Shown: positions 46,559 through 57,900 of the stretch, in pieces | How the letters are laid out: every line of letters starts with the position of its first letter | Position numbering within the stretch: position 1 is the stretch's first letter | Source of the DNA: Bradysia coprophila | Lineage: Eukaryota > Arthropoda > Insecta > Diptera > Sciaridae | Assembly: GCF_014529535.1 (NCBI RefSeq) | Contig: NW_023503592.1 | Location: 1,549,248-1,613,247, forward strand | Reading direction: 5' to 3' | DNA: 64,000 nt | Made by a program: the position numbers and the translations under genes | The notes under the pieces: model-generated | The model's input: the letters and a program-made list of their open reading frames with translations, nothing else | Databases searched by the model: none | Told to the model about the DNA's origin: nothing

Positions 46559-48337
46559 ATGAAGTCACGACCAGCAACATCGCTACGTTTGTCTTTACTT
46601 TGTAACGCATTCAATAGCATGACGCAACGTATTTATCTGGAATGTGTCGAACTGGGCCATGATACAGAGATCGTCATCTTTGACGAGACGGAAGAAGCGT
46701 TACAAACTATTGCAACACTCCAGCCCGATTTAATCATTTGTCCGTTCTTAACTAAAAGAATACCCATCGAAATGTACAGTAATACGCCGTGTCTTATTGT
46801 TCATCCGGGCATTGAAGGAGATCGCGGTATGTCGTCTATTGATTGGGCATTACTTGAAAATGCATCGCAATGGGGTGTGACGATTCTGCAAGCTGAAGAA
46901 GAAATGGATGCTGGCGATATTTGGTCAACGAATAATTTTCCTATTGAACGTCGGTATGGCGGTGCACCGACCAAATCCAGCTTGTATCGATTCGAATGCA
47001 TTCATGCTGCGGTTAAAGGTATTCGTCAGGCACTTGAAAACTATGCAAAAGAAATTCCACCGCGCCCATTGGATTACACCAATCCCGATGTAAAGGGGAC
47101 CTTACGTCCAAGAATGACCAACAGTGATCGACAAGTGGACTGGCTAAGATCGGCTGGTGAAATTGTCAGAATTATTAATGCGTCAGACTCGCAGCCTGGT
47201 GTCTTGGACTCATTAGCCAACGAAAAATACTTTTTGTTTGGTGCACACGAAGAAAAAGTGCTCGACCTATCTTCGTATTCATCGGAGATTCATGCGATTT
47301 TAGCTCAACGATATGGTGCCATTTTGATCCGTTGTGGACAAGGAAGTGCCGTCTGGATTACACATTTAAAGAAAATGAACAACAAAAATGAAAAATCCTT
47401 TAAATTACCAGCGACTATGGTTCTACCTGCGGAAATAGTACAAACTATACCAATTGTCCCCGAGCAAGGGTTGCTGATCAAATTTGGCTCTATGCCTCGT
47501 ACATTTCAGGAAATTTTCTGTTGGCAAGACGAGACAATTGCATATCTCTGGTTCGATTTTTATAATGGCGCAATGAGCACCGATCAATGTGTGCGCTTAT
47601 CAGCAGCAATTGATCAAACACTTGCAACTATTTCGGGTAAAATTCTTGTGTTGATGGGCGGCTTTAGTTTTTTCAGCAATGGCATTCATCTGAATACGAT
47701 TGAAGCAGCCAATGATCCGGCAAAAGAATCATGGGATAATATCAACGCGATCGACGATGTGGTTTTCCGTATTTTGACATGCAAATCTCGTTGGACCATC
47801 AGTGCATTGCAAGGCAATGCAGGTGCTGGTGGAGTTATGGCTGCAATAGCAGCAGATAGCGTTGTGGCACATCCTGATGTGGTGCTTAATCCATCATATA
47901 AGGCGATGAATTTATATGGATCGGAATATTGGACATTTTCTCTCCCGAATCGCGTGGGTAATGAACGTGCCGAAGAATTGACGAACAGTACTAATCCCGT
48001 TTCTGCGCGACAAGCTGTTAAAATTGGTTTGATTGATCAGATATTGGGTTCGGAGTTCAATACATTCTTTGATTCAGTGCAAGAATATGCACAAACATTG
48101 GCAAAAAATCCAAATTTGGATGATATGATCGCTGGAAAACAAGTGAATGTTGATCTGTCATTTAACGAAAGAATCACTCAACATCGAAACAATGAACTCG
48201 AGCAAATGAAAGATTGCTTTGCAGATCCGATGTATCATGGAAAGCGTCGTGCATTTGTGTATAAAAGTAAATATTTGCCATGTGTTGCATCAAGTATGCA
48301 AAAGGGTTCCAACGGATGCAAATATCGGAATTGTTAA
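46559..48337 (+). CDS. hypX: HypX/HoxX-type protein (formyl-THF transferase-like plus enoyl-CoA hydratase-like)
   Basis: An uninterrupted frame of 592 codons. The N-terminal half (about 10-185) resembles formyltransferases: FNSMTQRIYLE, DLIICPFLTK, VHPGIEGDRGMSSIDWAL at 81-98 and EEMDAGDIWST at 114-124. The C-terminal half (about 325-560) is crotonase-like. It has FFSNGIHLNTIEA (371-383), ESWDNINAIDD, QGNAGAGGVMAAIAAD (418-433, oxyanion-hole region) and LNPSYKAMNLYGSEYW (443-458). The order, the signature HPGI.GDRG and the length match bacterial HypX, which makes the CO ligand of NiFe hydrogenases from a formyl group. Animals have no such hydrogenase. Composition and codon use resemble the window. 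A pyrimidine tract and CTTTTTTAG acceptor at 46551 suggest an upstream 5' UTR exon. Horizontal transfer from bacteria is the likely origin (inference). Confidence 0.9.
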   Translation: MKSRPATSLRLSLLCNAFNSMTQRIYLECVELGHDTEIVIFDETEEALQTIATLQPDLIICPFLTKRIPIEMYSNTPCLIVHPGIEGDRGMSSIDWALLENASQWGVTILQAEEEMDAGDIWSTNNFPIERRYGGAPTKSSLYRFECIHAAVKGIRQALENYAKEIPPRPLDYTNPDVKGTLRPRMTNSDRQVDWLRSAGEIVRIINASDSQPGVLDSLANEKYFLFGAHEEKVLDLSSYSSEIHAILAQRYGAILIRCGQGSAVWITHLKKMNNKNEKSFKLPATMVLPAEIVQTIPIVPEQGLLIKFGSMPRTFQEIFCWQDETIAYLWFDFYNGAMSTDQCVRLSAAIDQTLATISGKILVLMGGFSFFSNGIHLNTIEAANDPAKESWDNINAIDDVVFRILTCKSRWTISALQGNAGAGGVMAAIAADSVVAHPDVVLNPSYKAMNLYGSEYWTFSLPNRVGNERAEELTNSTNPVSARQAVKIGLIDQILGSEFNTFFDSVQEYAQTLAKNPNLDDMIAGKQVNVDLSFNERITQHRNNELEQMKDCFADPMYHGKRRAFVYKSKYLPCVASSMQKGSNGCKYRNC

Positions 48338-51074
48338 TCTTTCCGCGAGGGAAAGCGAAAGCCAAGGATTATGTGGAAGCAAAATGTCTTTTAAATAATG
48401 ATTCTATATACTACAGGCCTCCTATATACCTCCTAAAATCTCCTAAAACTCCTAAAATTTCAAAAATGCTCCTAAAATCTCCTAAAATGAGAGTCATTAA
48501 AGATTATCTTCTAAATCAGGATCAAGATCAATACAATCAGTGGATGAGTAAAATAACATGGAAAAGTTCACCTGCGGCCTTTCTTCTTTCTTAGATCGCA
48601 ATGAAGCAATTGTTTTTGAAAATTACATATAATTGATTGGAAATAATATTCGGTAAAGGGTTAGTGTTGGTTCATTCTAAATCAGACACTCTCAATCCAC
48701 ATGATTTTTGTGAAATAATTTCCTTAGAAAAAGTATATTTCGAGGAGTCTCCCTCATTTTTAAACTAAAAATACATTTCATTTAGCTCTAAACATTTTCG
48801 ATCAAATTTTCGATCGATCAAATCATAAAATATGTCGGAAAACCTTACTGTCATCAATTCCACTTTCCATTTACCTTTTAAATTAGCGATCGCAGTCACC
48901 TATCGACATTTTACCAAAGTTTTAATTTTTGCATGACTTATAGCTTTTTGTTCCGATCCTAGTCTAAGAAAATGAGTTTTTTTTTTTTTGATACCAACAT
49001 CGAAAGTTGATACTTGCCCTCGAAATTCGGGGCGAAAGTAAAAAAATGCAAGTTATGTGTTTAAGCGGGGAGAAACAAAGACTGCTCAGTCAGACTCACT
49101 ACGTCTACCAAATCCAAAATGAGACTATTCAGTCAGACTGAATACGTCTAGCAAATGTAACACAAGACCACTCACTCAGTCTCAGTACGTCTAACAGATT
49201 CAAAAATACGTAGTCTCACTGCCATACAAACCACTTTTTTTTCCACCCGGGAACTCTGCGATCAAAATTGAAATGAAGCGTGCGCCAGTGCGTTTATTGA
49301 AATTATTATTGTTACATTTTGTGATGGCTAAATAATTAAATTTTTCATATACCAGGATCCCCGCATTTTCTGGCTAAATGCCATTTTATTTCAAAATTTT
49401 GTTCTGTTGTTTGCGATACTTTCGATGTTGGTATCAAAAAAATAGTATGAACGACTCGTGGCAAAAGTAAGAAAAACCAACCTGTGTGATTGAGGCCCTT
49501 TTTTTACTTTCGCCCCTTGTCATTCAATGTACTATTGCTACATGCTGTAACGAACAAGACAATACTAAGTATAATACTTTGCATACTTTGTAGGAAATCG
49601 AAGGATCTTTCAAGAAATAGAGACTTCCCAGCAATAGCCAATGTAAAGGGAAAAATATGAGTTTTATCAGCATTCGTATAACGATTGAAAAAATAGTGGC
49701 CCTAGGGGTTGTTTAGTCTTCCCAGCGAACGAAAGCTCCTAAAAACCTCCTAAAACACCTAAGATAGTAGGACGTTTAAAGCGTGTGGTGCCTGTATCTA
49801 TCTATGTGTTACAGTTTGTATCAGTTGATGAGTGCCTTTTTTATGTTAATGCTTATGAACTACGAGTTTCACAGTTTATGAATTATTTTGTAATTCAAAG
49901 TTCTAAAATTGTCTTACATCACATTTGCAATAAACGCCAATTATATTAAATGTTTTCTTCGTGTTTCCTTAATAATCGCTGCAAAGTTTCTTAAAATTTG
50001 ATGTGCGTCTCTGCTGGTTGTGTTCATTTCTGCTAAAATAACTCCTACACCAAATTCGAATACAAACCTTTTCTTACTGCCGGACCGACCGGATACAAAT
50101 CTCTGTTTTGTCAGTGCCTGTGTTTAGCTTTGTTGAAGTAAGCTATCCCTAAAAAATCGAAAAATCAGAGTGAGTACTCAGGAATCATAAAATTTGAGGA
50201 ACTGACAGAGGGATTCTTTTGAAAAACGACCTGCCGAAATCGGACGCATTTTAAAAAGGACTTTTTGATGTGTGCTTAGATAGGTATTGGTGCCTGGAGG
50301 CCAAAAATATTTTTTTTGAAAATTCTTCGATTTTTGTATGGCTGGCGAGAGGTGATCAAAAACCGAAAACATGCACTTTTCATCTGGAAATTTCTCCGGC
50401 TACATGACAGCTACATGGGCGTGTAGGTTTCATTGGAAAGGTAATTGAATGTACTTTTGGGGCAAATAGTCGATCATGGGGGTAGATTGCAACCCTGACG
50501 AGTTACGAGCAGTTGAAAGTATGGGTAAAAGTTTGATTATTTAGGCGAACTTGTGACGGTTCCTGTGCATCCGAAAAGCAACAAAAACATCAATTGGTAC
50601 TGGTCTTAGCTTTCGAATGACATCACATATGCTTGGGTACTGGTATGATGACCGCAAGCTTGACGTGCAAATACAGCACTCATCTATTCACTCGTGATTT
50701 TCATACATCTGAGTAATAGAAACCGATCTTTTAACACATAGGGGATAATGCTCGAGCAGGCACTTTAAGCACGCCGGAAAGTGCTAAGGGAGTCGAGGAA
50801 TACCTTCAAATAAATTTATAAAAATCGAAAGTCAAATTTTTGATTTTTAGAAACTAGGCCTCACCACTTGGGTGGGTCATTTCCCTTGACTGACTATCAA
50901 TACTTTCAATAATTCCAGTCTCAGTTGTCTTACCATTTTTAAAATAGCTGTTGTTTTGAAAAACACAAAATTATAGTCAGATGAAAAAGCGAATCAATAA
51001 TGGTCTCTTAGTCTCTTTGCTACATCATTAATTGAGTATCTCTTTTATTTTCACTGGGTGTTCAGAAAACTCAA
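48338..51074. other. intergenic with decayed repeats
   Basis: No gene is recognised. ATTAAA at 48496-48501 could serve as a poly(A) signal for the upstream gene. CTCCTAAAA strings occur at 48416-48490 and 49735-49770. ATACCAACATCGAAAGT at 48990 is inverted at 49421. A degenerate repeat with CAGTCAGACT...ACGTCTA lies at 49085-49225. TTCTTTTGAAAAACGAC at 50213 resembles the MITE end at 42709. Confidence 0.5.
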
Positions 51075-52720
51075 AATTTATTTAATTTTCTTCAGAGCTG
51101 CGTGAATCGAAGGTTCAGCGACCGATGTTTTACATCCAATAAGTATGATCTGGTTTTTTGTGCGTCCATCCGGTGAAGCCCAGGTTGCTTTGTGGATGTC
51201 TTTGTGCTCAAATTTGGTACTGCTTACAACCATGTTCCTTGATGTAGCAAAATCAATCAAACGCGTCCCGTTGTCATTCGAGGTTTCATGAAGGCTATGT
51301 TTACCGATTGTGGGGCGATAGTAGACTTCGCGGCCTAACTAGGGCTCGGAACAGATCGGATGAATCTGAAAATTTTCAGATCAGATTGAAAAAATTTCGG
51401 ATCAGATTTGATCTGAATCTGAAAAATTCGATCTGAAAATTTCAGATTCAGATCAGATTACTATTAATTTCTATCTGATCTGAATCTGAAAATTTCAGAT
51501 AGCCCAATTTCAGATTCAGATCAGTTTTTATCTGATCTGATCTGTTTATCTGAAAATTTTGTATGAAAATTTCAAAAAAAATTCAGATAATCTGAATCTG
51601 AAACTGCGATCTGAAGACTTCAGATTGGAAAAATACAGATTTTCAGATTTCAGATTAAATTCAGATTGATCTGAAAATTTCAGATTCAAATCAGATAATT
51701 TTCAAATTTATCTGATCTGAATCTGAAAATTTCAGATCGTCTTTTTTCAGATTCAGATCAGATAAAAACGATCTGTTCCGATCTTTAGGCCTAACTTAGC
51801 ATTAAAATCCCCAAGAATAATTTTAATGTCTCGATCGGTGCTTTGTCATAAATTCCCATCAGTTTTTCGTAGAACAATTCCTTTTCCTCATTCTCCTTTT
51901 CTTCTGTGGGAGCGTAAACGTTTATAAGAGTGTAATTGAAGAATTTTCCTCTTATACGTAGAGTGCATAACCTCTCATCCACTGGGTTGAAGTCGATCAC
52001 CGCGTTTCTAGCTCTGCCAAGAACTAAAAAACCTCTTCCATATTCCCTCGGGCTGTCTTCGCTTTTGCCACTGTAGTAGAACGTATAGTCACCACTGTTC
52101 ATGGAATTTTTCGCAGGCCATCTCGTTTCTTGCACTGCTGTTATGTCATTTTTTGCTGTCCTACACTCGCTTGATAGCGTTCTCAACCCTCCTGGACGCA
52201 ACAGAGATCTGACATTCCATGTTGCTAATCTTAAATCGTTGTCCTTTGTTCGTTGCTTAAGTCGTTGCCGTTTATTCCGTCCGATCCGAGGCTGTGTTGT
52301 TGAATTCATAACCGAGAGATTTTTTCCGGTGTCTGGAGGTTACCCCAACGCCCAGCCTACTGCAGTTCCCATGATGAATCGTAGGCAACTCATCCTGGGT
52401 TGTTGATAGTAGTCCGCCTGTCTGGGACTGTGCACGCTGCCGTTGTCTCTTACTGTTGAGATCGTCCGCCACCATGCCGAGCCGCTATCCCATCAACTTT
52501 GATAGCGCCTAGCTGTCTCCGGCCCTCACTTTACGTAGCGTTAAGGTACTACCCGAAGACAGCCCCCCTAATCCTTTTGCTTAGTGACCCGCACTACTAC
52601 ACCAGGGTTGGTTACCTGATCGTTCATGGGGTTGCTCACTGTAACAGGTGTCACCACGGGTAGGATAGGATTTAGGAGTAGGTGGACAGAGGCTGAGGCA
52701 CATAAAGGAGTACTATATTA
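51075..52720 (-). mobile_element. second LINE (RTE/CR1-like), endonuclease part, broken
   Basis: Minus-strand translations show an APE-type endonuclease: LATWNVRSLL, VQETRW, YTLINVYAPTEE and, further on, ATWASPDGRTKNQI. The string GGGGATTTTAATGCTAAG (GDFNAK) is present but out of frame with the upstream part, so a frameshift lies near 51830. A 448-bp hAT-like element (51340-51787) interrupts the domain just after it. The stretch 52480-52720 reads as its 5' leader. No reverse transcriptase follows. It is distinct in sequence from the abundant LINE family. Confidence 0.85.
51340..51787. mobile_element. hAT-like element packed with CAGATTCAGATC repeats, 448 bp
   Basis: The target duplication GGCCTAAC lies at 51332-51339 and 51788-51795, in the endonuclease domain of a LINE. 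The ends are TAGGGCTCGGAACAGATCG and the inverse of TAAAGATCGGAACAGATCG. Nearly all of the interior consists of ATCTGAATCTGAAAATTTCAGAT-like palindromic units on both strands. Confidence 0.93.
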
Positions 52721-52739
52721 CGCGTAACACACCATTCGA

Positions 52740-53030
52740 CACCCTTAAAACTTTTTTTGCCAACATTCTATTCGGCATTCAATTATCTCTCAAATGAAAC
52801 AAAAACTAGCAAAATCGGATGAGATTTATTCGATGTGCAAAAAACACTTAGGGCCGAGTAGCGGCCTTAGTCCAAGGGACCAAATTTGAAACTTTTTTCG
52901 CCACGTTCTTTTCGGTATTCAATTATCTCTCAAACGAAACAAAAACCAGCAAAATCGGATGAGATTTACTCGATTTATGTGCAAAAAACACTTAGGGCCG
53001 AGTCCAAAGGCCCAAATTTGAAACGTTTTT
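52740..53030. repeat. 144-bp-type units, inverse orientation
   Basis: Two units run in the opposite orientation to the array at 38737 (CACTTAGGGCCGAGTAGCGG and CGGATGAGATTTACTCGATT). They differ from it by an alternative segment (TTATCTCTCAAATGAAACAAA). Confidence 0.9.
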
Positions 53031-54148
53031 AGCCCCGTACGAAGTACTGGGGGCTTATAAGATTAATATGCCGTTTGTAACACGTCGAATTGGAAGCAGA
53101 CAGTAAGGGTAAAGCATTTGGTTATGTTCATAGATGACGAATCCGCAATAAAAACAAGGCATCAGAACAGTCGGAGCGTTTGCTGCGACTTAGCCCCGTA
53201 CAACCCGTAATCCTATTTCGTCCGCAACCATAATTCGTCCGTAGCCCTAATAAGCCCGGAACCCTAATACGTCTACAACCCTCTGATGCGTCTGTTACCA
53301 AAATGCAAGTCAAGTTGGGCATTGTCAAATTTACTGAAACTGTTCATTTTTAAAATTGCGCATAGCGCAATTACGAAAGCCCGTACGAAGTACCTTTCAA
53401 ATAAAACCAACAATTTACGACATTATTTTAGAAACCCAAAATTTTTTGCCAACTTTCCATTGGGTATTCAATTACCTCTCAAATGAAAAAAAAAACTAGC
53501 AAAATCGGATGAGATTTACTCGATTTATGTGCAAAAAACACTTAGGGCCGAGTAGCGGCCTTAGTCCAAGGGCCCTAATTTGAAACTTTTTTCGTCACGT
53601 TCTTTTCGATATTCAATTACCTTCCATAAAAAACTAAATCTAGCAAAATCGGATGAGATTTACTCGATTTATGTGCAAAAAACACTTAGGGCCGAGTAAC
53701 GACCTTTGAGCCCTCCCAAAAAGCCCGCGTTGCATCTTACCCAAAAACAATGTTCTGCAACTTTGTTCTACTCGTCAATACCTTTCATTTGATATATCAC
53801 AAGCAGCTATTGCGTGCTTATTTTGGTAGATATCGTCGAAAGACTGAAAAACACCTATAGGGCCCTAGCTCTGGAAGGGCCGTCACTACCATGCCCATTT
53901 TCGAACTTGACCTTACTTTTGTCGATACCAATCGGGGAAAAAAAGAATTTTGAAAAAAGGTTGTGATTTACTCAAGCTAGAGGGGTCACGGACGGACGGA
54001 CGGACGGACGGACGGACATTTTTTTTATTGCGGATTCGTCATCTATGAACATATACAAATGCTTTGCCCTTACTGTCTGCTTCCAATTCAACGTGTTACA
54101 AACGGCATATTAATCTTATAAGCCCCCAGTACTTCGTACGGGGCTAAA
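53029..54148. repeat. TCGTACGGGGC-family module with long inverted ends
   Basis: The left end TTTAGCCCCGTACGAAGTAC continues to GACGAATCCGCAATAAAAA at about 53155. It is inverted at about 54026-54148, giving arms of about 120 bp. Inside lie the GCGC palindrome module (53160-53400), two 144-type units (53450-53720) and a GGACGGACGGAC tract at about 53990. The whole can fold as a hairpin. Confidence 0.85.
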
Positions 54149-54500
54149 AATGTCCGTCCGTCCGTCCATCCGTCCGTCCATCCGTCCGTCCGTCCGTCCG
54201 TGACCCCTCTAGCTTGAGTAAATCACAACCTTTTTTCAAAATTCTTTTTTTCCCCGATTGGTATCGACAAAAGTAAGGTCAAGTTCGAAAATGGGCATGG
54301 TAGGGTCGGCCTCTCCAGAGCTAGGGCCCTATAGGTGTTTTTCAGTCTTTCGACGATATCTACCGAAATACGCACGCAATAGCTGCTTGTGATATATCAA
54401 ATGAAAGGTATTGACGAGTAGAACAAAGTTGCTGAACATTGTTTTTGGGTAAGATGCAACGTGGGCTTGTTGGGAGGGCTCAAAGGTCGTTACTCGGCCC
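53690..54500. repeat. large palindrome with about 320-bp arms
   Basis: The sequence 53690-54013 (from CGAGTAACGACCTTTGAGCC to the GGACGGAC tract) is repeated in inverse at 54155-54500 (from the CCGTCCGTCC tract to GGGCTCAAAGGTCGTTACTC), with few differences. The spacer is the module end at 54014-54150. Confidence 0.9.
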
Positions 54501-54984
54501 TAAGTGTTTTTTGCACATAAATCGAGTAAATCTCATCCGATTTTGCTAGTTTTTGTTTCATTTGAGAGATAATTGAATGCCGAATAGAATGATGGCAAAA
54601 AAAGTTTCAAATTTGGGCCCTTGCACTAAGGCCGCTACTCGGCCTTAAGTGCTTTTCGCACATAAATCGAGTAAATCTCAACCGATTTTGCTAGATTTAG
54701 TTTTTTATGGAAGGTAATTGAATACCGAAAAGAACGTGGCGAAAAAAGTTTCAAATTTGGGCCCTTGGACTAAGGCCGCTACTCGGCCTTAAGTGTTTTT
54801 TGCACATAAATCGAGTAAATCTCATCCGATTTTGCTAGTTTTTGTTTCATTTGAGAGATAATTGAATGCCGAATAGAATGATGGCAAAAAAAGTTTCAAA
54901 TTTGGGCCCTTGCACTAAGGCCGCTACTCGGCCCTAAGTGCTTTTCGCACATAAATCGAGTAAATCTCAACCGATTTTGCTAGA
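54470..54984. repeat. 144-bp array, left part of insertion-split array
   Basis: TACTCGGCC recurs at 54491, 54636, 54780 and 54925 (144-145 bp spacing). Two unit types alternate, one with ATTTAGTTTTTTATGGAAGG and one with TTTTTGTTTCATTTGAGAGA. The array is cut at ATTTTGCTAGA by a LINE and resumes at 58339. Confidence 0.95.
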
Positions 54985-57900
54985 ACACCGCCAAAGACTG
55001 TCCCAAGCCAGTTTGAAAAAGAGTGGAGGGAATGAAGTTTAACGAGGACGTAGCAGTAGATAAGATAGGATTAGATAGATCAATCTTAAGGTTGAATGAA
55101 TCGTGAGCTGGAAGCCGAAAGAATTGGGGTTAAGGGACCAACGTTGAGGTGAAACAACACGATCAGGAAGCCAAAGGATAGAACGATCCCAGAATTCTTA
55201 TTAGCTACTAGGTTAAGCTTTTAAAGGACGAATAACCTTTTGCTCAGATAGGTTCAAAAGAATGGGCAAAGCTTTATGGAAAAGAATGTTCAAAAAGAGT
55301 AACACTACCCCGTCGGGCACTGTGCACTTTGATAGGCACGGTGGTCCCGGAACGTGCAGAAATGTGCGGGTCAGAGCTCGAGGATTACCGGGGGCGAGCA
55401 AAGTAAAGCTTTCATACTCACCAACCCGCAGTAGCAAGCGTGGTGTTTTAATGCTAAAAACCTTCAAACGAAGCCATAACGAATTATACATTGCCACATA
55501 TAATGCCAGAACATTGTCGTCAAGACAAAAAATGCAAGAAATGGAAGAAGAGCTAGAAAAGATAAAATGGGATGTTGTGGGAGTGAGCGAAGTGAGAAAA
55601 CCTGGAGAGGAATGCCTGAAATTACAATCAGGGCATACATTCTTCTACCGAGGAAGTGACAGTCAGATGCTGATGCACGGTGTCGGATTGTTCATAAACA
55701 AGCGGTGGTCGGATCGCATAATTCACACGAAAAGCATATCCGATCGAGTGATATACGTAATCCTGAAGATAAATAACAGATACAGTGTCAAATTAATTCA
55801 GGTTTACGCACCCACGTCCACCCATGATGACGAAGAAGTAGAAAGATTCTATGAAGATGTCGAGAAAGCTCTGGACGAAAACCCTTCACATTACCAATAT
55901 CTAATCGGTGATTTCAATGCGAAGCTGGGAAAACGAGAAGAAGACTCCGAAGTTTCTGTTGGTAGTTTTAGCAACGACCAAAGAAATGAGCGTGGAAATA
56001 CTTTACTCAACTTCTTACAGCAACACAATTTGTACGCAATGAATTCATTTTTTGCAGGAAAGCCTCAACGGAAATGGACTTGGGCTAGTGCAGATGGTGT
56101 AACGAAAAATGAGATCGATTACATCATAACTGGCTGTAAGTCAACCGTTAAGAACGTTACGGTCCTAAACAATTTTTCAACCGGTAGTGATCACCGAATG
56201 GTTCGTGCAAGAGTCACGTTAAATACCAGATTTCAAAGATCACAACTAGTTCAGAAAAGTGAAAGGATTGACGTACAACGGCTTTACACACAAAATGAAG
56301 AATTTGCTACGAAAATGACTGCCGAATTAGATAACGTCAACAATCAATGTGAAACATTGGACGAATTGAATACCAAAATCGTCGATACAATAATGGGTTT
56401 CATGAAATCCAAATGCAAATCCGTCCAAGGGAAAGAATCAAAACTCAGCAGAGAAACATTAGACCTGATCGCAAGCAGAGCAGAGTTGGTAAAAAACGGA
56501 GGACGAGATTCGGTGGAATACCGGAACCTGTCTAAAAGTATCAACAAAGCAAGGAGATCAGATGAAAGAAAATATAATGTCCAATTGGCTCAAAACATAA
56601 TTGAAGCTAACTGCAATATGAAAGTCCTACGAAGAAAAATGACAAACGCCAAAAAAGAAATCTTCAAATTACGAGACAAAACAGGAACGATCCAAACGGA
56701 TCGAAATGCGATATTAAACATTGCAACAGAATTTTATGAGAATTTGTTTTCTTCAGCAAGACAGAGCCCAACGGAAGAAACCGAAGATAGACCAATAATA
56801 AGAAACGTGGGATCGGAGGATATGCCCGACATAACTGTTGATGAAGTCAAAGCTGCAGTAGCCGAGATGAAAAACAAAAAGTCTCCCGGAGAAGATGGTG
56901 TTCCAGTGGAAGCCATTAAACTAGGTGGAGACTCATTATTAAAGGCAATCACGGCTTTGTTTAATCAATGTCTCCAATGGGAAGAAGTACCAGAAGCCTG
57001 GGAAAATGCGGTAATTACATTGCTGCATAAAAAAGGAGACATAACAAAGCTGGAAAATTACCGACCCATAAGCCTATTGTCAACACTCTACAAGTTGTTT
57101 ATGAAAATCATTACGAAGAGGAACACTAACAAGTTCGACTTCTACCAACCTGTTGAACAAGCTGCTTTCAGATCTGGTTTCAGCACAAACGACCATTTGC
57201 AGGTGATGAGAACGCTTATTGAGAAGTGTCGTGAATACAACATCGACATAGTCTTGCTATTCATAGACTTCGAAAAAGCTTTCGATTCAGTGGAAACATG
57301 GTCGATATTGGACGCATTAGACGAATGTAGAGTAGACTCAAGGTACTCCAACACAATTCGATATGTGTACAAAAATGCTACTTCATGTATAAAACTTCAT
57401 AAGAGCACGGAGAAATTCAGAATTGGCCGAGGTGTAAGGCAGGGTGACACCATTTCACCGAAATTATTCACGGCGATTCTGCAGAGTATTTTTAGGAAGT
57501 TAAACTGGAGTAAAATGGGATTAAAGATAAATGGAGAGTACCTGAGCAATCTCCGCTTCGCTGATGACATTGTACCGATAGCAGCGAATCTAGGTCAGGC
57601 TCAGCTTATGCTACAACAGTTAAGTGAAGAGGCGAGCAAAGTTGGCCTCAAGATGAACTTATCGAAAACAAAAGTCATGACCAACATCGGGGACGATAGA
57701 GAAATCAAAATTGGTGACACTGTCATTGAACGAGTCGACAGCTATGTATATCTAGGACATAAACTGAAGTTAGGTCTGGACAACCAAACTGCAGAAATAA
57801 GACGTAGGATTGGTCTTGCATGGGCAGCGTTCGGAAAACTCAGACTAATTTTCAAAAGCAAAATGAATAATAGTCTGAAACGCAAAGTTTTCGACACTTG

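Noticed and set aside
46559-48337. Bacterial contamination as explanation for the HypX-like gene
   Set aside because: Both flanks carry eukaryotic transposons found elsewhere in the window, and base composition matches. It is not ruled out without read data.
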